64,000 bases of DNA from Enorma burkinafasonensis (GCF_902150035.1 NZ_LR597505.1:97275-161274), one strand, 5' to 3'; counted from the first letter of the stretch, positions 52,066-60,701 are shown. Numbers and translations: made by a program. Notes: generated by a model from the sequence alone, not told the origin.

Positions 52066-53016
52066 CTAGCCGCGGACGCGCTTGGCGATGCGGTCGGTGA
52101 GCGAGATCTTCTCGGAGCGGTTCTTGCCCCAGAAGATGACGGCGACCATGCCCGGGCCCACGTGCGCACCGATGGTCGGGCCCACGGAGCCGCGGATGAT
52201 CGTCAGGTCGGCGCAGCCCTCCTCCTTGCGGATGGCGTTCTCGAGCCAGTCGCCGTCCTTCTCGGCGTCGGCGGTCACCACGGTGAGCGGCATCGACGGG
52301 TCGAGGACGTAGTTCTCCTTGAAGGCCTTGACGAGCGACTTGAGCGCCTTCTTGCGACCGCGGTTCACGCCGGTGAGCGTGAGGGAGCCGGCGAGGTCGA
52401 ACGAGAGGTTGGGCTTGATGTCGAGCTTGCTCGAGATCTGCGCCGCCGCGGGCGGGATGCGGCCGCCGGCCGCGAGCGAGTCGAGGCTGTCGAGGGTGAA
52501 GTAGCCGTGCACGTAGGTCTTCGCCTCGTCGGCCCACGCCGCGAGCTGGGCGGCCGTGAGGCCGGCCGCGCGCTGGCGCACCGCCTCGAGGGCCAGAAGC
52601 TCGCCGCACGAGCAGGGCAGGGCGTTGTCGACCACGTAGAGCTCGAAGTCGGGGTACTTCTCGCGAATCTCGTCGGCGGCGATGCAGGCGTGCTCGTAGC
52701 TCGACGAGAGAGCCGAGGTGAAGGCGAGGTAGACCGTCGGCGTCCCCTCCTCGGCGCACTCGGTGAAGTACTCCAGGTACCGCCCGACCGAGATGGCCGC
52801 AGTCGATGCCTTCACGCCCGCGCGGATCTGGTCGTAGAACCACTTGGGCGCCATCGAGGACCAGATGTCATCCGAGCGCTCCTCCCCGTCGAGGATGTAG
52901 GGGAAGCCGAGGATATCGATGTCCAGGGTCGCGGCGATCTCGGGCGTGAAATCGCAGCACGTGTCGACCGCGATGCGGCAGCGGTGCGCGTGGCCGGACG
53001 TTGCGGTGGTGGTCAT
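52066..53016 (-). CDS. DegV-family fatty-acid-binding protein
   Basis: 316-residue DegV-family protein, which binds a fatty acid and in Firmicutes feeds the fatty-acid kinase FakA. Family features: IAVDTCCDFTPEIA, STAAISVGRYLEYF, LAFTSALSSSYEHA, VVDNALPCSCGELLALEAV, GRIPPAAAQISSKLDIKPNLSF and GPTIGAHVGPGMVAVIFWG. The start MTTTATSG is chosen behind AAAGGGA. It lies 33 bp before the dehydrogenase gene and 80 bp after the hibernation-factor stop region, on the same strand. Confidence 0.93.
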   Translation of the reverse strand: MTTTATSGHAHRCRIAVDTCCDFTPEIAATLDIDILGFPYILDGEERSDDIWSSMAPKWFYDQIRAGVKASTAAISVGRYLEYFTECAEEGTPTVYLAFTSALSSSYEHACIAADEIREKYPDFELYVVDNALPCSCGELLALEAVRQRAAGLTAAQLAAWADEAKTYVHGYFTLDSLDSLAAGGRIPPAAAQISSKLDIKPNLSFDLAGSLTLTGVNRGRKKALKSLVKAFKENYVLDPSMPLTVVTADAEKDGDWLENAIRKEEGCADLTIIRGSVGPTIGAHVGPGMVAVIFWGKNRSEKISLTDRIAKRVRG

Positions 53017-53096
53017 CTGGCAGGTCCCTTTCTCATCAAAACGGGCGGTCACCCGCGAGGATGGCCGCCCACCTGTACGCATGTGCATGCGCTATT

Positions 53097-53681
53097 TTAC
53101 TCGTCCAGGCTCTCGATCTTGGGCTTGATGATGCCATATCCACCATTCTTACGGTGATAGACCACATTGATGAGGCCGGTGGTGGCGTTCTCGAAGACGT
53201 AGAAGTCATGCCCGATGAGGTCGGTCTGCACGAGCGCCTGCTCCTCGGTCATGGGCGTGATCTCGATGATCTTCTCGCGGACGAGCTGGTCGTCCTCCTC
53301 CTCGGGGATGAGCAGGTCCGCCAGGTCGTCGACGCGCTCGGCGGGCGCGACCTCGGCCGCCGAGGCGCCCTGCTGGCGGTTGTCGACGACCTTCGTCTTG
53401 AACTTGCGCAGCTGGCGGGTCACCTTGTCGGCCGCCAGGTCGATCGCCGCGTACATGTCGGCGCCGTGCTCGGCCACGCGGATCACCGAGCCGCGCGCTC
53501 TCACCGTGACCTCGACGATCGCCGGCTCGGGGATCGAGGGGTTCTTCTCGTAGCGCAAAACGACGTCAGCGGTCATGGGCTCGATATCGAAAACCTTCAG
53601 GGCCTCTCCGACCTTCTCTTCCACACGCGCGCGCAGAGCATCGGTTACCGTGGTCTTGCGTCCGGAGACCTTGATATCCAT
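53097..53681 (-). CDS. raiA: Ribosome hibernation-promoting factor, long form
   Basis: 194-residue HPF/RaiA. The N-terminal domain (1-110, MDIKVSGRKTTVTDALRARVEEKVG and AEHGADMYAAIDLAADKVTRQLRK) binds the 30S subunit; the C-terminal about 60 residues (VREKIIEITPMTEEQALVQTDLIGHDFYVFENATTGLINVVYHRKNGGYGIIKPK) are the dimerisation domain of the long form that makes 100S ribosomes. The start follows TAGGAGCGCTC. Confidence 0.96.
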   Translation of the reverse strand: MDIKVSGRKTTVTDALRARVEEKVGEALKVFDIEPMTADVVLRYEKNPSIPEPAIVEVTVRARGSVIRVAEHGADMYAAIDLAADKVTRQLRKFKTKVVDNRQQGASAAEVAPAERVDDLADLLIPEEEDDQLVREKIIEITPMTEEQALVQTDLIGHDFYVFENATTGLINVVYHRKNGGYGIIKPKIESLDE

Positions 53682-53781
53682 GAGCGCTCCTATCTATCCG
53701 GGGACAGTACTCGTATGTAGGTTGTACCCAATCCCGCAGCGGGCATCACCGCGCGCGGTATCTCCCCGTTCGCGAAAAGGA

Positions 53782-53815
53782 ACGGACCGGACGCCGAAGT
53801 CTGCGCCCGGTCCGT
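53782..53815 (-). terminator. Hairpin after the solute-binding protein gene
   Basis: ACGGACCGG (53782-53790) pairs with CCGGTCCGT (53807-53815), 30 bp past the stop of the minus-strand solute-binding protein and upstream of raiA. Confidence 0.65.
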
Positions 53816-53844
53816 CGCGCTCTGCGCTAGAAGCCCGCCTGCGA

Positions 53845-54759
53845 TCAGTCGATGCTGTTCATGTCCCCTTCGACCTGCTCGGCATCCCCCTCGGGCGCGG
53901 CGGCGGTGTCGACCCCGCTCACGACGGCGTCCGACACGCTCAGCGGCACGGTGCCGTACCAGAGGGCGTGGATCGCGTCGAGCGTCCCGTCGGAGGCCAT
54001 CTCCTCGAAGACGGTGGCGACCTCGTCGGCGAGGTCGGTGGCGCCCGAGGCGTAGCCGATGCCGTAGGAGACAGGCATGCTCAGGATGCCCGCGAAGTTG
54101 ATGTCATCGTAGGTGCGCGCGAGGTAGGCGCCGGCCGTGACGTCGCACACCACGTAGTCGACCTCGCCGGCGTCGAGCGCCTCGAAGCACTCGTTGACGT
54201 TCGTGTAGGTGTTGCTCGCCACGATGCCCACCTGGGCGAGCGCCTCCTGCGAGGAGGAGCCGTCCTGGGCGCCGATCGGGGCGTCCTTGAGGTCGTCGGC
54301 CGTGACGGTCGCGTCGGCGTCGCCATGGGCGAAGACCGCCGTGGCGTTCTGCAGGTACTCGCCGTGGACCACCACAGCGTCGCCCTCGTCATCGGTCGTG
54401 GCGCCCAGGTAGATATCGGCCTCGTTAGTCGAGAGGGCCTCCTCCGCCGAGGGCGCGCCCACGAAGGCGACCTCGAGGCCGAGGCGGTCGGCGAGCGCGC
54501 GGGCCACATCGACCGCGTAGCCGTCGAGCGTGCCGTCCGAGCCGGTCATGGCCTGCGGCGCGTCGGTGGTGTCGAGCGCGACCGTGAGGGTGCCCGGCGT
54601 GACGAGCAGGTCGTCATCGACCAGCTGCTCGGCGGCGACGTCCTCGGCCTCGTCGAGCGACGGCGTCGTGAAGGAGCACGCCCCGAGTCCAAGCACGCAT
54701 GCGACCGCAAGGGCCCCCGCCATCGTGGACGCCGCCCATCGCCTCAAACCAGCTACCAT
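53845..54759 (-). CDS. ABC transporter substrate-binding lipoprotein (amino-acid type, SBP_bac_3)
   Basis: 304-residue exported lipoprotein: hydrophobic signal and lipobox LGAC (Cys28), then a type-2 binding fold with LTVALDTTDAPQAMTGSDGTLDGYAVDVARALADRLGLEVAFV, ALSTNEADIYLGAT, KDAPIGAQDGSSSQEAL, NECFEALDAGEVDYVVCD, typical of polar amino-acid binding proteins. No permease or ATPase gene adjoins, so it is an orphan binding protein. An ATG 6 bp upstream is an alternative start. It lies downstream of a candidate structured RNA that could be its leader. Confidence 0.88.
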   Translation of the reverse strand: MVAGLRRWAASTMAGALAVACVLGLGACSFTTPSLDEAEDVAAEQLVDDDLLVTPGTLTVALDTTDAPQAMTGSDGTLDGYAVDVARALADRLGLEVAFVGAPSAEEALSTNEADIYLGATTDDEGDAVVVHGEYLQNATAVFAHGDADATVTADDLKDAPIGAQDGSSSQEALAQVGIVASNTYTNVNECFEALDAGEVDYVVCDVTAGAYLARTYDDINFAGILSMPVSYGIGYASGATDLADEVATVFEEMASDGTLDAIHALWYGTVPLSVSDAVVSGVDTAAAPEGDAEQVEGDMNSID

Positions 54760-54815
54760 GTCCATCCCATCCGTGCCGTGGCACCGGGCCTGCCGGCGCC
54801 TTCCCGTTATGCCCA

Positions 54816-55091
54816 CCGCCCGTCGGGCGGAGCTTGGTCGTCGTCTCCTCGCTGACCTGGTCTTTTCCCCCACACCTGCGCACTGGGACGTTTGCTCGGC
54901 CGCCGCGGCGACCTCACGACTAGCCCGCTCGCCCGCGAGGCCGATTGCCTCTGAGGAAACGGGCGGTGCGACTTACCTCTAGGACGCGCCATGATCGCGC
55001 GCACGCGCACGCACGCGCTTACGTGGGTCCTTTCGACCGCGTCTGTCATGGACTAGGGCGCGAGCGCCCGCAACCACAGCCTGAGGAGACG
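54816..55091 (-). ncRNA. Candidate structured RNA (about 275 nt) with its own promoter
   Basis: Read on the minus strand, a TATAAT box ends 7 nt before a segment whose first bases (CGTCTCCTC, about 55092-55084) pair perfectly with GAGGAGACG at 54849-54841, closing the whole region. Inside are well-formed nested helices: GGGCG-CTCG-CGCCC, GGTC-GAAAG-GACC, CCATGA/TCATGG spanning an arm, CGCCCG/CGGGCG enclosing GAGGC-AATCG-GCCTC, and GGTCGC/GCGGCC. A CCGCCC-GTC-GGGCGG hairpin follows (54816-54830). No good coding frame covers it. It may be an independent small RNA or the 5' leader of the solute-binding protein gene. Because the hibernation factor gene lies next downstream, a relative of the known raiA-motif RNA is possible; I cannot confirm this by eye. 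Confidence 0.6.
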
Positions 55092-55097
55092 AGAGGA

Positions 55098-55103
55098 TTA
55101 TAC
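55098..55103 (-). promoter_or_regulatory. TATAAT -10 box of the structured RNA
   Basis: A consensus TATAAT on the minus strand within very GC-rich DNA; TTGCAG (15-bp spacer) or AGGTTG (18-bp spacer) upstream could be the -35 element. It lies 71 bp after the comF stop. Confidence 0.7.
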
Positions 55104-55174
55104 AACAGGCGCGCTACCTGCAACCTATCGATAACGCTCGCGCGGCATCGACATGAGACGGCGAGGGGGTTCCC

Positions 55175-55975
55175 TCACCAGACCCGCGCGAGGGCGAGCG
55201 CGTCGATATGGGCGGCGCCGGCGGAGGCGAGCGAGGAGGCCGCCGCGCGGACGGTCGAGCCCGTGGTCACCACGTCGTCGAGCAGAAGCAGGCGCATGCC
55301 CGCCACGTCCGCGACCGGCACGTAGGCGCCGCGCGCCGAGCGGGCGCGCTCCTCACGGCCGAGAACGCGCTGGTCGGACGCGCCCCGCTTGGCGAGCGCG
55401 TCCAGATACGGCACGCCCGTGAGACGGGAGAACGAGCGGGCTATCTCCTCCATGTGGTCGAAGCCGCGCCGCGCGAAGGCCGCGGCGGTCGCGGGCACGA
55501 ACGTCACCGCGTCGGCGCCGCGCACGATCCCGCCGAAGCGCCCGGGCGCCGCCTCCTCGGCGTGGAGGGCCGCATCGGCCATGAGCTCGGCCAGAAGCGG
55601 CGCGAGCCGGCGCTCGCCGGCGTCCTTGTAGGCGTGGATGATGCGGGGCAGCGGCCCCTCGAAGACCGCGGCCGCAAGGCAGCGGTCGGGCGCAGGGGCG
55701 ATGTCGCCTTCCGCCGAGCCCGTTCCGCCCGACGGGTCGCCACCGTGCCCGCACTCCGTGCAGAGCAGGTCGCCGAACGGCGCCCCGCAGCGGGTGCACG
55801 CATGGACCGGGTCGATGGGAACGAGCTCCGTAAGACAGCGCGGGCAGATGAGCGCGCCGGGCCGCTCGCAACCCGCGCAGCGCGTGGGCGCCATGGCCTC
55901 GAGTGCGACCGCGCCCGCGCGGCGCGCGCGATCTGCCCAGCGGGCACGGCAGTCGCGAGCGCGCGGGGCGTCCAT
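55175..55975 (-). CDS. comF: ComF-family phosphoribosyltransferase-like protein
   Basis: 266-residue protein. The N-terminal zinc finger has CAGCERPGALICPRC and CTRCGAPFGDLLCTECG; the C-terminal PRTase-like domain ends with LLLLDDVVTTGSTVRAA, the PRPP-loop signature. ComF is needed for DNA uptake in competent bacteria. The start ATG at 55975 lies 4 bp downstream of the PSP1 stop codon (55980-55982), suggesting coupled translation. Confidence 0.92.
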   Translation of the reverse strand: MDAPRARDCRARWADRARRAGAVALEAMAPTRCAGCERPGALICPRCLTELVPIDPVHACTRCGAPFGDLLCTECGHGGDPSGGTGSAEGDIAPAPDRCLAAAVFEGPLPRIIHAYKDAGERRLAPLLAELMADAALHAEEAAPGRFGGIVRGADAVTFVPATAAAFARRGFDHMEEIARSFSRLTGVPYLDALAKRGASDQRVLGREERARSARGAYVPVADVAGMRLLLLDDVVTTGSTVRAAASSLASAGAAHIDALALARVW

Positions 55976-55979
55976 GGCC

Positions 55980-57572
55980 CTATTCCGATGGGCTCGGCGC
56001 GCCGTCGCCGCGCGGCGAGCCGCCCTCAGGGCCGGCGGAACCCTCGCCGCCCTGCTTGCGCTTGCGCGGTCTCCTGCGGCGACGCTTGCGCGGTGCCTGG
56101 GCTGCATCGTCCGCGCCGGCATCGGCGGCGTCCTTGCGCGCGCCGCCCCCGTCGCCGGGCCTGCGGCGCGACACCTTCACATCGCCCTCGGCGACCTGGC
56201 TCGCAACCGAGGGGACCTCGGGCTTCTGCGAGGCGCCCTGGGGTGCCTGCACATGGCGGCGGCGCCTGCGGGAGCGGCCCTCGCCGGCCTCGCCGCCATC
56301 GGCGTCCTCGCCGGGCCGGGCGGCACCGCCGCGCGCCTCCTCGCGCCGGGCGGCGGCACGGAACGCGTCGTCGCGCTCCTCGCTCGAGAGGTGCCTGCGG
56401 CGCCTGCGCCCGGGCGCCTGCTGCTGGGGTGCGGCCTGGGCGTCCTCGCTCGCAGCCCCGCCGGAGGAGCGCTTGCGGCGCCTGCGGCCCGAGCCCGCCT
56501 GGGACGCGCCGTCCGCCTCGCCCTTGGAGGAGCGCTGGCCGCGGCCGCCGCGCTCGCCCGAGGCGCCGCCGCGCTTGCGGCCGCGCGGCGTGGGCCCGCT
56601 CACCACGAGGCGGTCGTCGCTGCTCAGGCCGTCGCCCACGTCGACGCCGTTCTCGCGGTCGAGCTCCATGAGGGCGAGCGCGATATCGGCCGACTCGATC
56701 TTCTCGAGGACGTCGCGCGTCACGCAGTCGGGGCGGCAGGCGCACTTCTGCTCCTCAGCCTTCTTCTTGCAGGCATCGGAGCAGGTCATGTCCGCGAGGT
56801 CGACGCGGAACACCTTGCCGCTCTCGAGGCGCAGCACCAGCTGCTCGCGCGGGGTGTCGTACTCCTGGATACGGGCCTTGCCGAGCGGCGTGTCGATGAG
56901 CGCCTTCTTCTTGGGCGCGCGGCTCTTGAAGTCCTTGTAGGCCTCGAACTCGTAGCGCAGGCAGCACATGAGACGTCCGCACACGCCCGAGATCTTGGCC
57001 GAGTTGAGCGGCAGGTCCTGCTCCTTGGCCATACGAATCGAGACCGGCTCGAACTGCCCGCCGAAGCGCGTGCAGCACAGCTCCTGGCCGCAGTGGGCGT
57101 AGCCGCCCACGAGGCGCGTCTCGTCGCGCACGCCGATCTGGCGCATGTCGACGCGGGTGTGCAGGCTCGACGAGAGGTCCTTCACGAGCTGGCGGAAGTC
57201 GACGCGCTCCTCGGCCGCGAAGTAGAAGACGGCCTTCTCGCCGCCGAAGAGGTACTCGACCCCCACGGGCTTCATGTCGAGGCCGGCGCGCTTCACGAGC
57301 GCGCGGAACTCGGCCAGGGCGTCCTCGCCCTTGCGGGCGAGCTCGTCCGCGCGGTCGAGGTCCTCCTCCGTCGCGACGCGCAGGACCGGCTTCAGGGGCG
57401 CCGAGAGCTCGCGCTCGGGGACCTCGAAGGGGTCGGCCGTGACCAGGCCGATCTCGGTGCCGCGCTCGGTCGAGCAGATGGCGTGGTCCGCCTCGAGGAT
57501 GTCGAGGCCTTGTGGGTCGAACCACAGGTCGCGCGAGGCGAAGGCGAATTTGACGGGAACTACGACGGGCAT
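55980..57572 (-). CDS. PSP1/RicT-family protein with long basic tail
   Basis: 530-residue protein. Residues 1-285 are the PSP1 (RicT/YaaT) region: VEYLFGGEKAVFYFAAEERVDFRQLVKDLSS, RVDMRQIGVRDETRLVGGYAHCGQELCC, GVCGRLMCCLRYE, with conserved Cys residues that in RicT bind iron-sulfur clusters. The C-terminal about 245 residues are Arg/Gly/Ala-rich and disordered with several RRRRR and RKRRRRRPRKRK blocks, probably nucleic-acid-binding. Start ATG at 57570-57572, overlapping the delta-prime gene. Family members in Bacillus affect RNase Y and signalling. Confidence 0.9.
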   Translation of the reverse strand: MPVVVPVKFAFASRDLWFDPQGLDILEADHAICSTERGTEIGLVTADPFEVPERELSAPLKPVLRVATEEDLDRADELARKGEDALAEFRALVKRAGLDMKPVGVEYLFGGEKAVFYFAAEERVDFRQLVKDLSSSLHTRVDMRQIGVRDETRLVGGYAHCGQELCCTRFGGQFEPVSIRMAKEQDLPLNSAKISGVCGRLMCCLRYEFEAYKDFKSRAPKKKALIDTPLGKARIQEYDTPREQLVLRLESGKVFRVDLADMTCSDACKKKAEEQKCACRPDCVTRDVLEKIESADIALALMELDRENGVDVGDGLSSDDRLVVSGPTPRGRKRGGASGERGGRGQRSSKGEADGASQAGSGRRRRKRSSGGAASEDAQAAPQQQAPGRRRRRHLSSEERDDAFRAAARREEARGGAARPGEDADGGEAGEGRSRRRRRHVQAPQGASQKPEVPSVASQVAEGDVKVSRRRPGDGGGARKDAADAGADDAAQAPRKRRRRRPRKRKQGGEGSAGPEGGSPRGDGAPSPSE

Positions 57573-58711
57573 GTGAGGGCCTTCCTGATATCGAAGAGCA
57601 TGACCTCGAGGGCCAGCTGCGGTGTGACGTTGCGGCGCACGGCGCGCTCGGCCGCCGTGACGGCGTCGAGGGCGCGGAGCGCGCCGGCGGGATCGGTCGC
57701 GTTGACGAGGCGGTCGACGACGGGGCGCGCGTCGACGTTGACGATGCCGCCCGGCGCCTGCTCGAGCGTGATGAGCACATCGCGGATGAGCGAGCGGGCG
57801 GCCGCCAGCACCTCCATGATACCCGAACGCTCGCGGGCGGTGAGCTCGCGGCGGTTGCGCTCCTCGAGCTGCTTGAGCGCCCCGCGCGAGAGGTAGTCGG
57901 CATCGCGCTCGAGGACGGCCTTCTGCGTGCTCTCGACCTCGGCGAGCGGCGCCTTCACGGCCTTGACGAGCTCTTTCGCGGAGGCGAGGACATCGGCCTC
58001 GTCGGCATGGGGCATAGCGTCGATCGCGCGGACGAGGGCACGGCGCGCCTCCTGGCGCTCGGCGCTCTTCAGGAACTCCATCGCGCGGGCGGGGCTGCCC
58101 GCCACCGAGACGGCCATGCGGCAGCGCTCCTGGGGAAGCCCGGTCGCCTGCGCGACTGAGCGGGCGGCATCGAGCGGCGAGACCATGCGGAAGGGCACGC
58201 ACTGGCAGCGCGAGACGATTGTGGGCAGGATCGTGTCGGACGAGGTGCCCAGCAGGATGAAGGTCACGTCGTCGGGCGGCTCCTCGAGCGTCTTGAGCAG
58301 GGCGTTGGCGGAGTTCGCCCGCAGCTGCTCGGCGCGGTCGAGGATATAGACCTTGTGAGCGGCGCGGATGGGCGAGAGCGCCACCTCGTCGATGAGGTCG
58401 CGCGTCTGGCCGATGAGGTAGCCCGTGGCGCTCTCGGGCGCGAGGTAGTGCACATCGGGATGGGTGTGGCGCGCGACGCGCACGCAGGCGTCGCAGGCCC
58501 CGCAGCCGCCGCGCTCGCAGATGAGGGCCTGGGCGAGCGCCCACGCGGCATCGAGCTTGCCCGAGCCGGGCGCGCCGACGAAGAGGTAGGCATGGGAGGC
58601 GCGGCCGCTCTCAACGGCGCGCTCGAGGAAGGCGCGCACGCGGGGCTGCGTATCGAGCCGCGCGAGCAGGGCCCGCGACGCCGAGCCTGCCGTCCCCTCG
58701 TGTCCAGCCAT
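57560..58711 (-). CDS. holB: DNA polymerase III subunit delta-prime
   Basis: 383-residue clamp-loader subunit: P-loop GAPGSGK (46-52), a zinc-binding CERGGCGACDAC (Cys65, 70, 73 and 76), HKVYILDRAEQLRANSANALLKTLEEPPDDVTFILLG and a C-terminal collar region. It overlaps the PSP1 start by 13 bp, an arrangement (holB, PSP1) conserved in many Gram-positives. In many relatives tmk precedes holB; here they are separated by about 4.4 kb of other genes. Confidence 0.92.
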   Translation of the reverse strand: MAGHEGTAGSASRALLARLDTQPRVRAFLERAVESGRASHAYLFVGAPGSGKLDAAWALAQALICERGGCGACDACVRVARHTHPDVHYLAPESATGYLIGQTRDLIDEVALSPIRAAHKVYILDRAEQLRANSANALLKTLEEPPDDVTFILLGTSSDTILPTIVSRCQCVPFRMVSPLDAARSVAQATGLPQERCRMAVSVAGSPARAMEFLKSAERQEARRALVRAIDAMPHADEADVLASAKELVKAVKAPLAEVESTQKAVLERDADYLSRGALKQLEERNRRELTARERSGIMEVLAAARSLIRDVLITLEQAPGGIVNVDARPVVDRLVNATDPAGALRALDAVTAAERAVRRNVTPQLALEVMLFDIRKALTCPS

Positions 58712-58867
58712 CGTCTCACCCCTTGCCGTCTCGCCACCGGGCGGCCCCGGGCCGCCGAATCGTGCGCTCTATGATACCCCCTCGGCGCGGCGGGGCGCTC
58801 GCCGGGCGCCGCGTCGTGGAGACGGCATGGCGAACGCGCGGGCGGACGTCGCGGCCGCGCGGCCGGG

Positions 58868-59728
58868 CTACACGATGTCGAGCGGGACGGGGTGCCCGGG
58901 CGCGGGGAACGATGCCGAGAGCAGCGAGAGGTCGTCTGAGGAGAGCTCAATAGCGCAGGCGGCGCGGTTCTCGAGGACGTGGGCGGCGCTACCGCTGCGC
59001 GGGATCGCCACGACGAGCGGGTCGCGCAGCACGAAGGCGAGCAGCACCTGCAGCGGGGTCGCGTCGTGCCGGCGCGCGACCTCGACCACGGCCGGGTCGC
59101 CCAGAAGGCCCCGCCTGAGGTCGCCCGCCTGGGCGAGCGGGCAGTAGGCCATAAGCGGCATGCCCACCGAGCGCATCCAGGGCAGGATGTCGTACTCCAC
59201 GCCGCGGGAACCCAGGTGGTAGAGGTCCTGGTTCACCGCGCACCGGTCGCCCCGGTACACGCCGAAGAGCTCCTCGAGGTCGTCCGCGTCGAAGTTCGAC
59301 ACGCCCCAGTGGCGGATGACGCCGTCCTCCACGAGCTCCTCCATGCACTCGACCGTCTCCGCGAGCGGCACCGAGCCGCGCCAGTGGAGCAGGTACATGT
59401 CGAGGTAGTCGGTGCCCAGGCGCTCGAGCGACGCCTCGACGCTCTCGAAGATCTCGGGCCTGCCGGCGTTATGCGGGTAGACCTTCGACACCAGGAAGAG
59501 GCGGTCGCGGTCGTAGCCGCGGATGGCCTCCCCCACCAGGCGCTCGGCGGCGCCCTCACCGTACATCTCGGCGGTGTCGATGAGCGTGACGCCCGCGTCG
59601 AGGCCCGCGCGCAGGGCGGCGAGCTCGCGGTCGTGCGCGGCGGCGCTCTCCCCCAGATACCACGTCCCCATGCCGAAGCGGGGCATGGGCGTGCCGTCGG
59701 GGAGCGTCACGGTTTCCTGGAAGGCCAT
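58868..59728 (-). CDS. Aldo/keto reductase (second copy, distinct subfamily)
   Basis: 286-residue aldo/keto reductase with full tetrad: Asp51 and Tyr56 in LIDTAEMYGEGAAE, Lys82 in LVSKVYPHN and His115 in LLHWRG. MPRFGMGTWYLGE near the start and LVVAIPRSGSAAHVLENRAA near the end are typical of the YvgN/YtbE-like group. The start follows GAGGAGG. Only modestly similar to the copy at 1886-2911. Substrate unknown. It lies within the block separating tmk from holB. Confidence 0.93.
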   Translation of the reverse strand: MAFQETVTLPDGTPMPRFGMGTWYLGESAAAHDRELAALRAGLDAGVTLIDTAEMYGEGAAERLVGEAIRGYDRDRLFLVSKVYPHNAGRPEIFESVEASLERLGTDYLDMYLLHWRGSVPLAETVECMEELVEDGVIRHWGVSNFDADDLEELFGVYRGDRCAVNQDLYHLGSRGVEYDILPWMRSVGMPLMAYCPLAQAGDLRRGLLGDPAVVEVARRHDATPLQVLLAFVLRDPLVVAIPRSGSAAHVLENRAACAIELSSDDLSLLSASFPAPGHPVPLDIV

Positions 59729-59849
59729 GGTTCCTCCTCATGGGACATCTAGAACGGGCGGGTCGCCCCGGGAGCCGGCGCGTCCCGGCCCTCGGGCGCC
59801 CGGCGCCGGCGCGGCGGGCGCGCTCGCCCCCAGTGTACCCGGATAGGGC

Positions 59850-59938
59850 GAGCGGCCGCGCCGGGAGACAATCGACGCGGCCGCTCTTGCGTAGGGTAGG
59901 TAAGCTACGGTGCGCCGGCGATAGGGCGCCGGCGCACC
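59850..59938 (-). terminator. Two stacked hairpins
   Basis: GAGCGGCCGCG (59850-59860) / CGCGGCCGCTC (59876-59886) and GGTGCGCCGGCG (59909-59920) / CGCCGGCGCACC (59927-59938) are perfect stems downstream of the garR-like remnant on the minus strand. The gap 59729-59972 holds nothing else. Confidence 0.65.
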
Positions 59939-59972
59939 CGTGCCGGCAGAGCCGGCTTGGAGGGAGCGGGTA

Positions 59973-60369
59973 CTAGCCCTGGAGCTTCATGTCGTTGATG
60001 AGCTCGTAGTACTCGGCGATGGCGGAGTGGTCCTCCTTCTCATGGCCGTGTGCCTTGAGCGACTGCATGATCTCCATGGCGAGCGAGCTGAACGGAGCGC
60101 TCACGTTGATCTGGTGCGAGGTGTCCATGACGTTCTGCAGGTCCTTGATGTGCAGCTCGATGCGGAAGCCCGGCTCGAAGTTGCCGTCGAAGATCTTCTG
60201 CGACTTCTGGTCCATGACCGTGGAGCCGGCGAGGCCGCTGCGGATGGCCTCGTAGACGCGGGCCGGGTCGACGCCGGCCTTCTTGGCGAGCGAGTAGGCC
60301 TCGGAGATGGCGGCGATGTTGATCGCGACGATCATCTGGTTGGCGAGCTTGGTGATGTTGCCGGCGCCG
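59973..60369 (-). pseudogene. 2-hydroxy-3-oxopropionate reductase (GarR)-like, C-terminal domain only
   Basis: From about residue GAGNITKLANQMIVAINIAAISEAY onward the minus strand encodes a perfect C-terminal domain of a beta-hydroxyacid dehydrogenase (KKAGVDPARVYEAIRSGLAGSTVMDQKS, FEPGFRIELHIKDLQNVMD) to a stop at 59973. The Rossmann N-terminal half is missing: upstream of about 60369 the sequence switches abruptly to unrelated AT-richer DNA starting with a CCCCGCACGCGGGG hairpin. The frame continues to 60506 but without homology. A deletion or recombination beheaded the gene. Confidence 0.8.
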
Positions 60370-60701
60370 ACTCCCCGCACGCGGGGAATGCTTTCCGGCG
60401 CGCTACAGGATGCCTGTTGCGAAATGGGTGTTCCATGGTCTGTGGGCCATGGTTTCACGAGCCGTCCACACCTATGGACGCCTCGTGTACGGCTTAGCTC
60501 TTTCACAAACCTTATGGGTAGGGCCTACAAACAGGAGAAGTTAGGTTAAATTTACCTTACAGCGGCAAATTCCAACCGTTCACGGAGAATCACCTCTGTA
60601 ACATGCAGGCAACGGAAAAAGGTCCGCCGTTCCTAGTTCGCGGACCATAGGGCGACGCGGCCCGTGCCCATACGCTATTGCAAAGCCGACAAGGAGGGCG
60701 C
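60370..60701. promoter_or_regulatory. Foreign-looking junction and cdaR promoter region
   Basis: About 330 bp without a gene. It starts with a hairpin TCCCCG-CACG-CGGGGA (about 60371-60386), contains CCATGG repeats around 60434-60453, and an AT-rich core GGTTAAATTTACC near 60543-60555 that may hold the cdaR promoter or operator. At 60621-60646 GGTCCGC / GCGGACC form a stem preceded on the plus strand by AAAAA, so on the minus strand it resembles a terminator for antisense transcripts. Confidence 0.45.

Noticed and set aside
54816..55091. The structured RNA as tmRNA, RNase P RNA, SRP RNA or T-box leader
   Set aside because: None of the diagnostic sequences (tRNA-like CCA end, GAGGAAAGTCC core, GGAAG SRP loop, TGGNACC T-box) was found by reading; only the general fold is supported.
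60371..60386. CCCCGCACGCGGGG hairpin resembling a type I-E CRISPR repeat core
   Set aside because: It occurs once only, has no spaced copies and no cas genes nearby; treated as a chance hairpin at a recombination junction.
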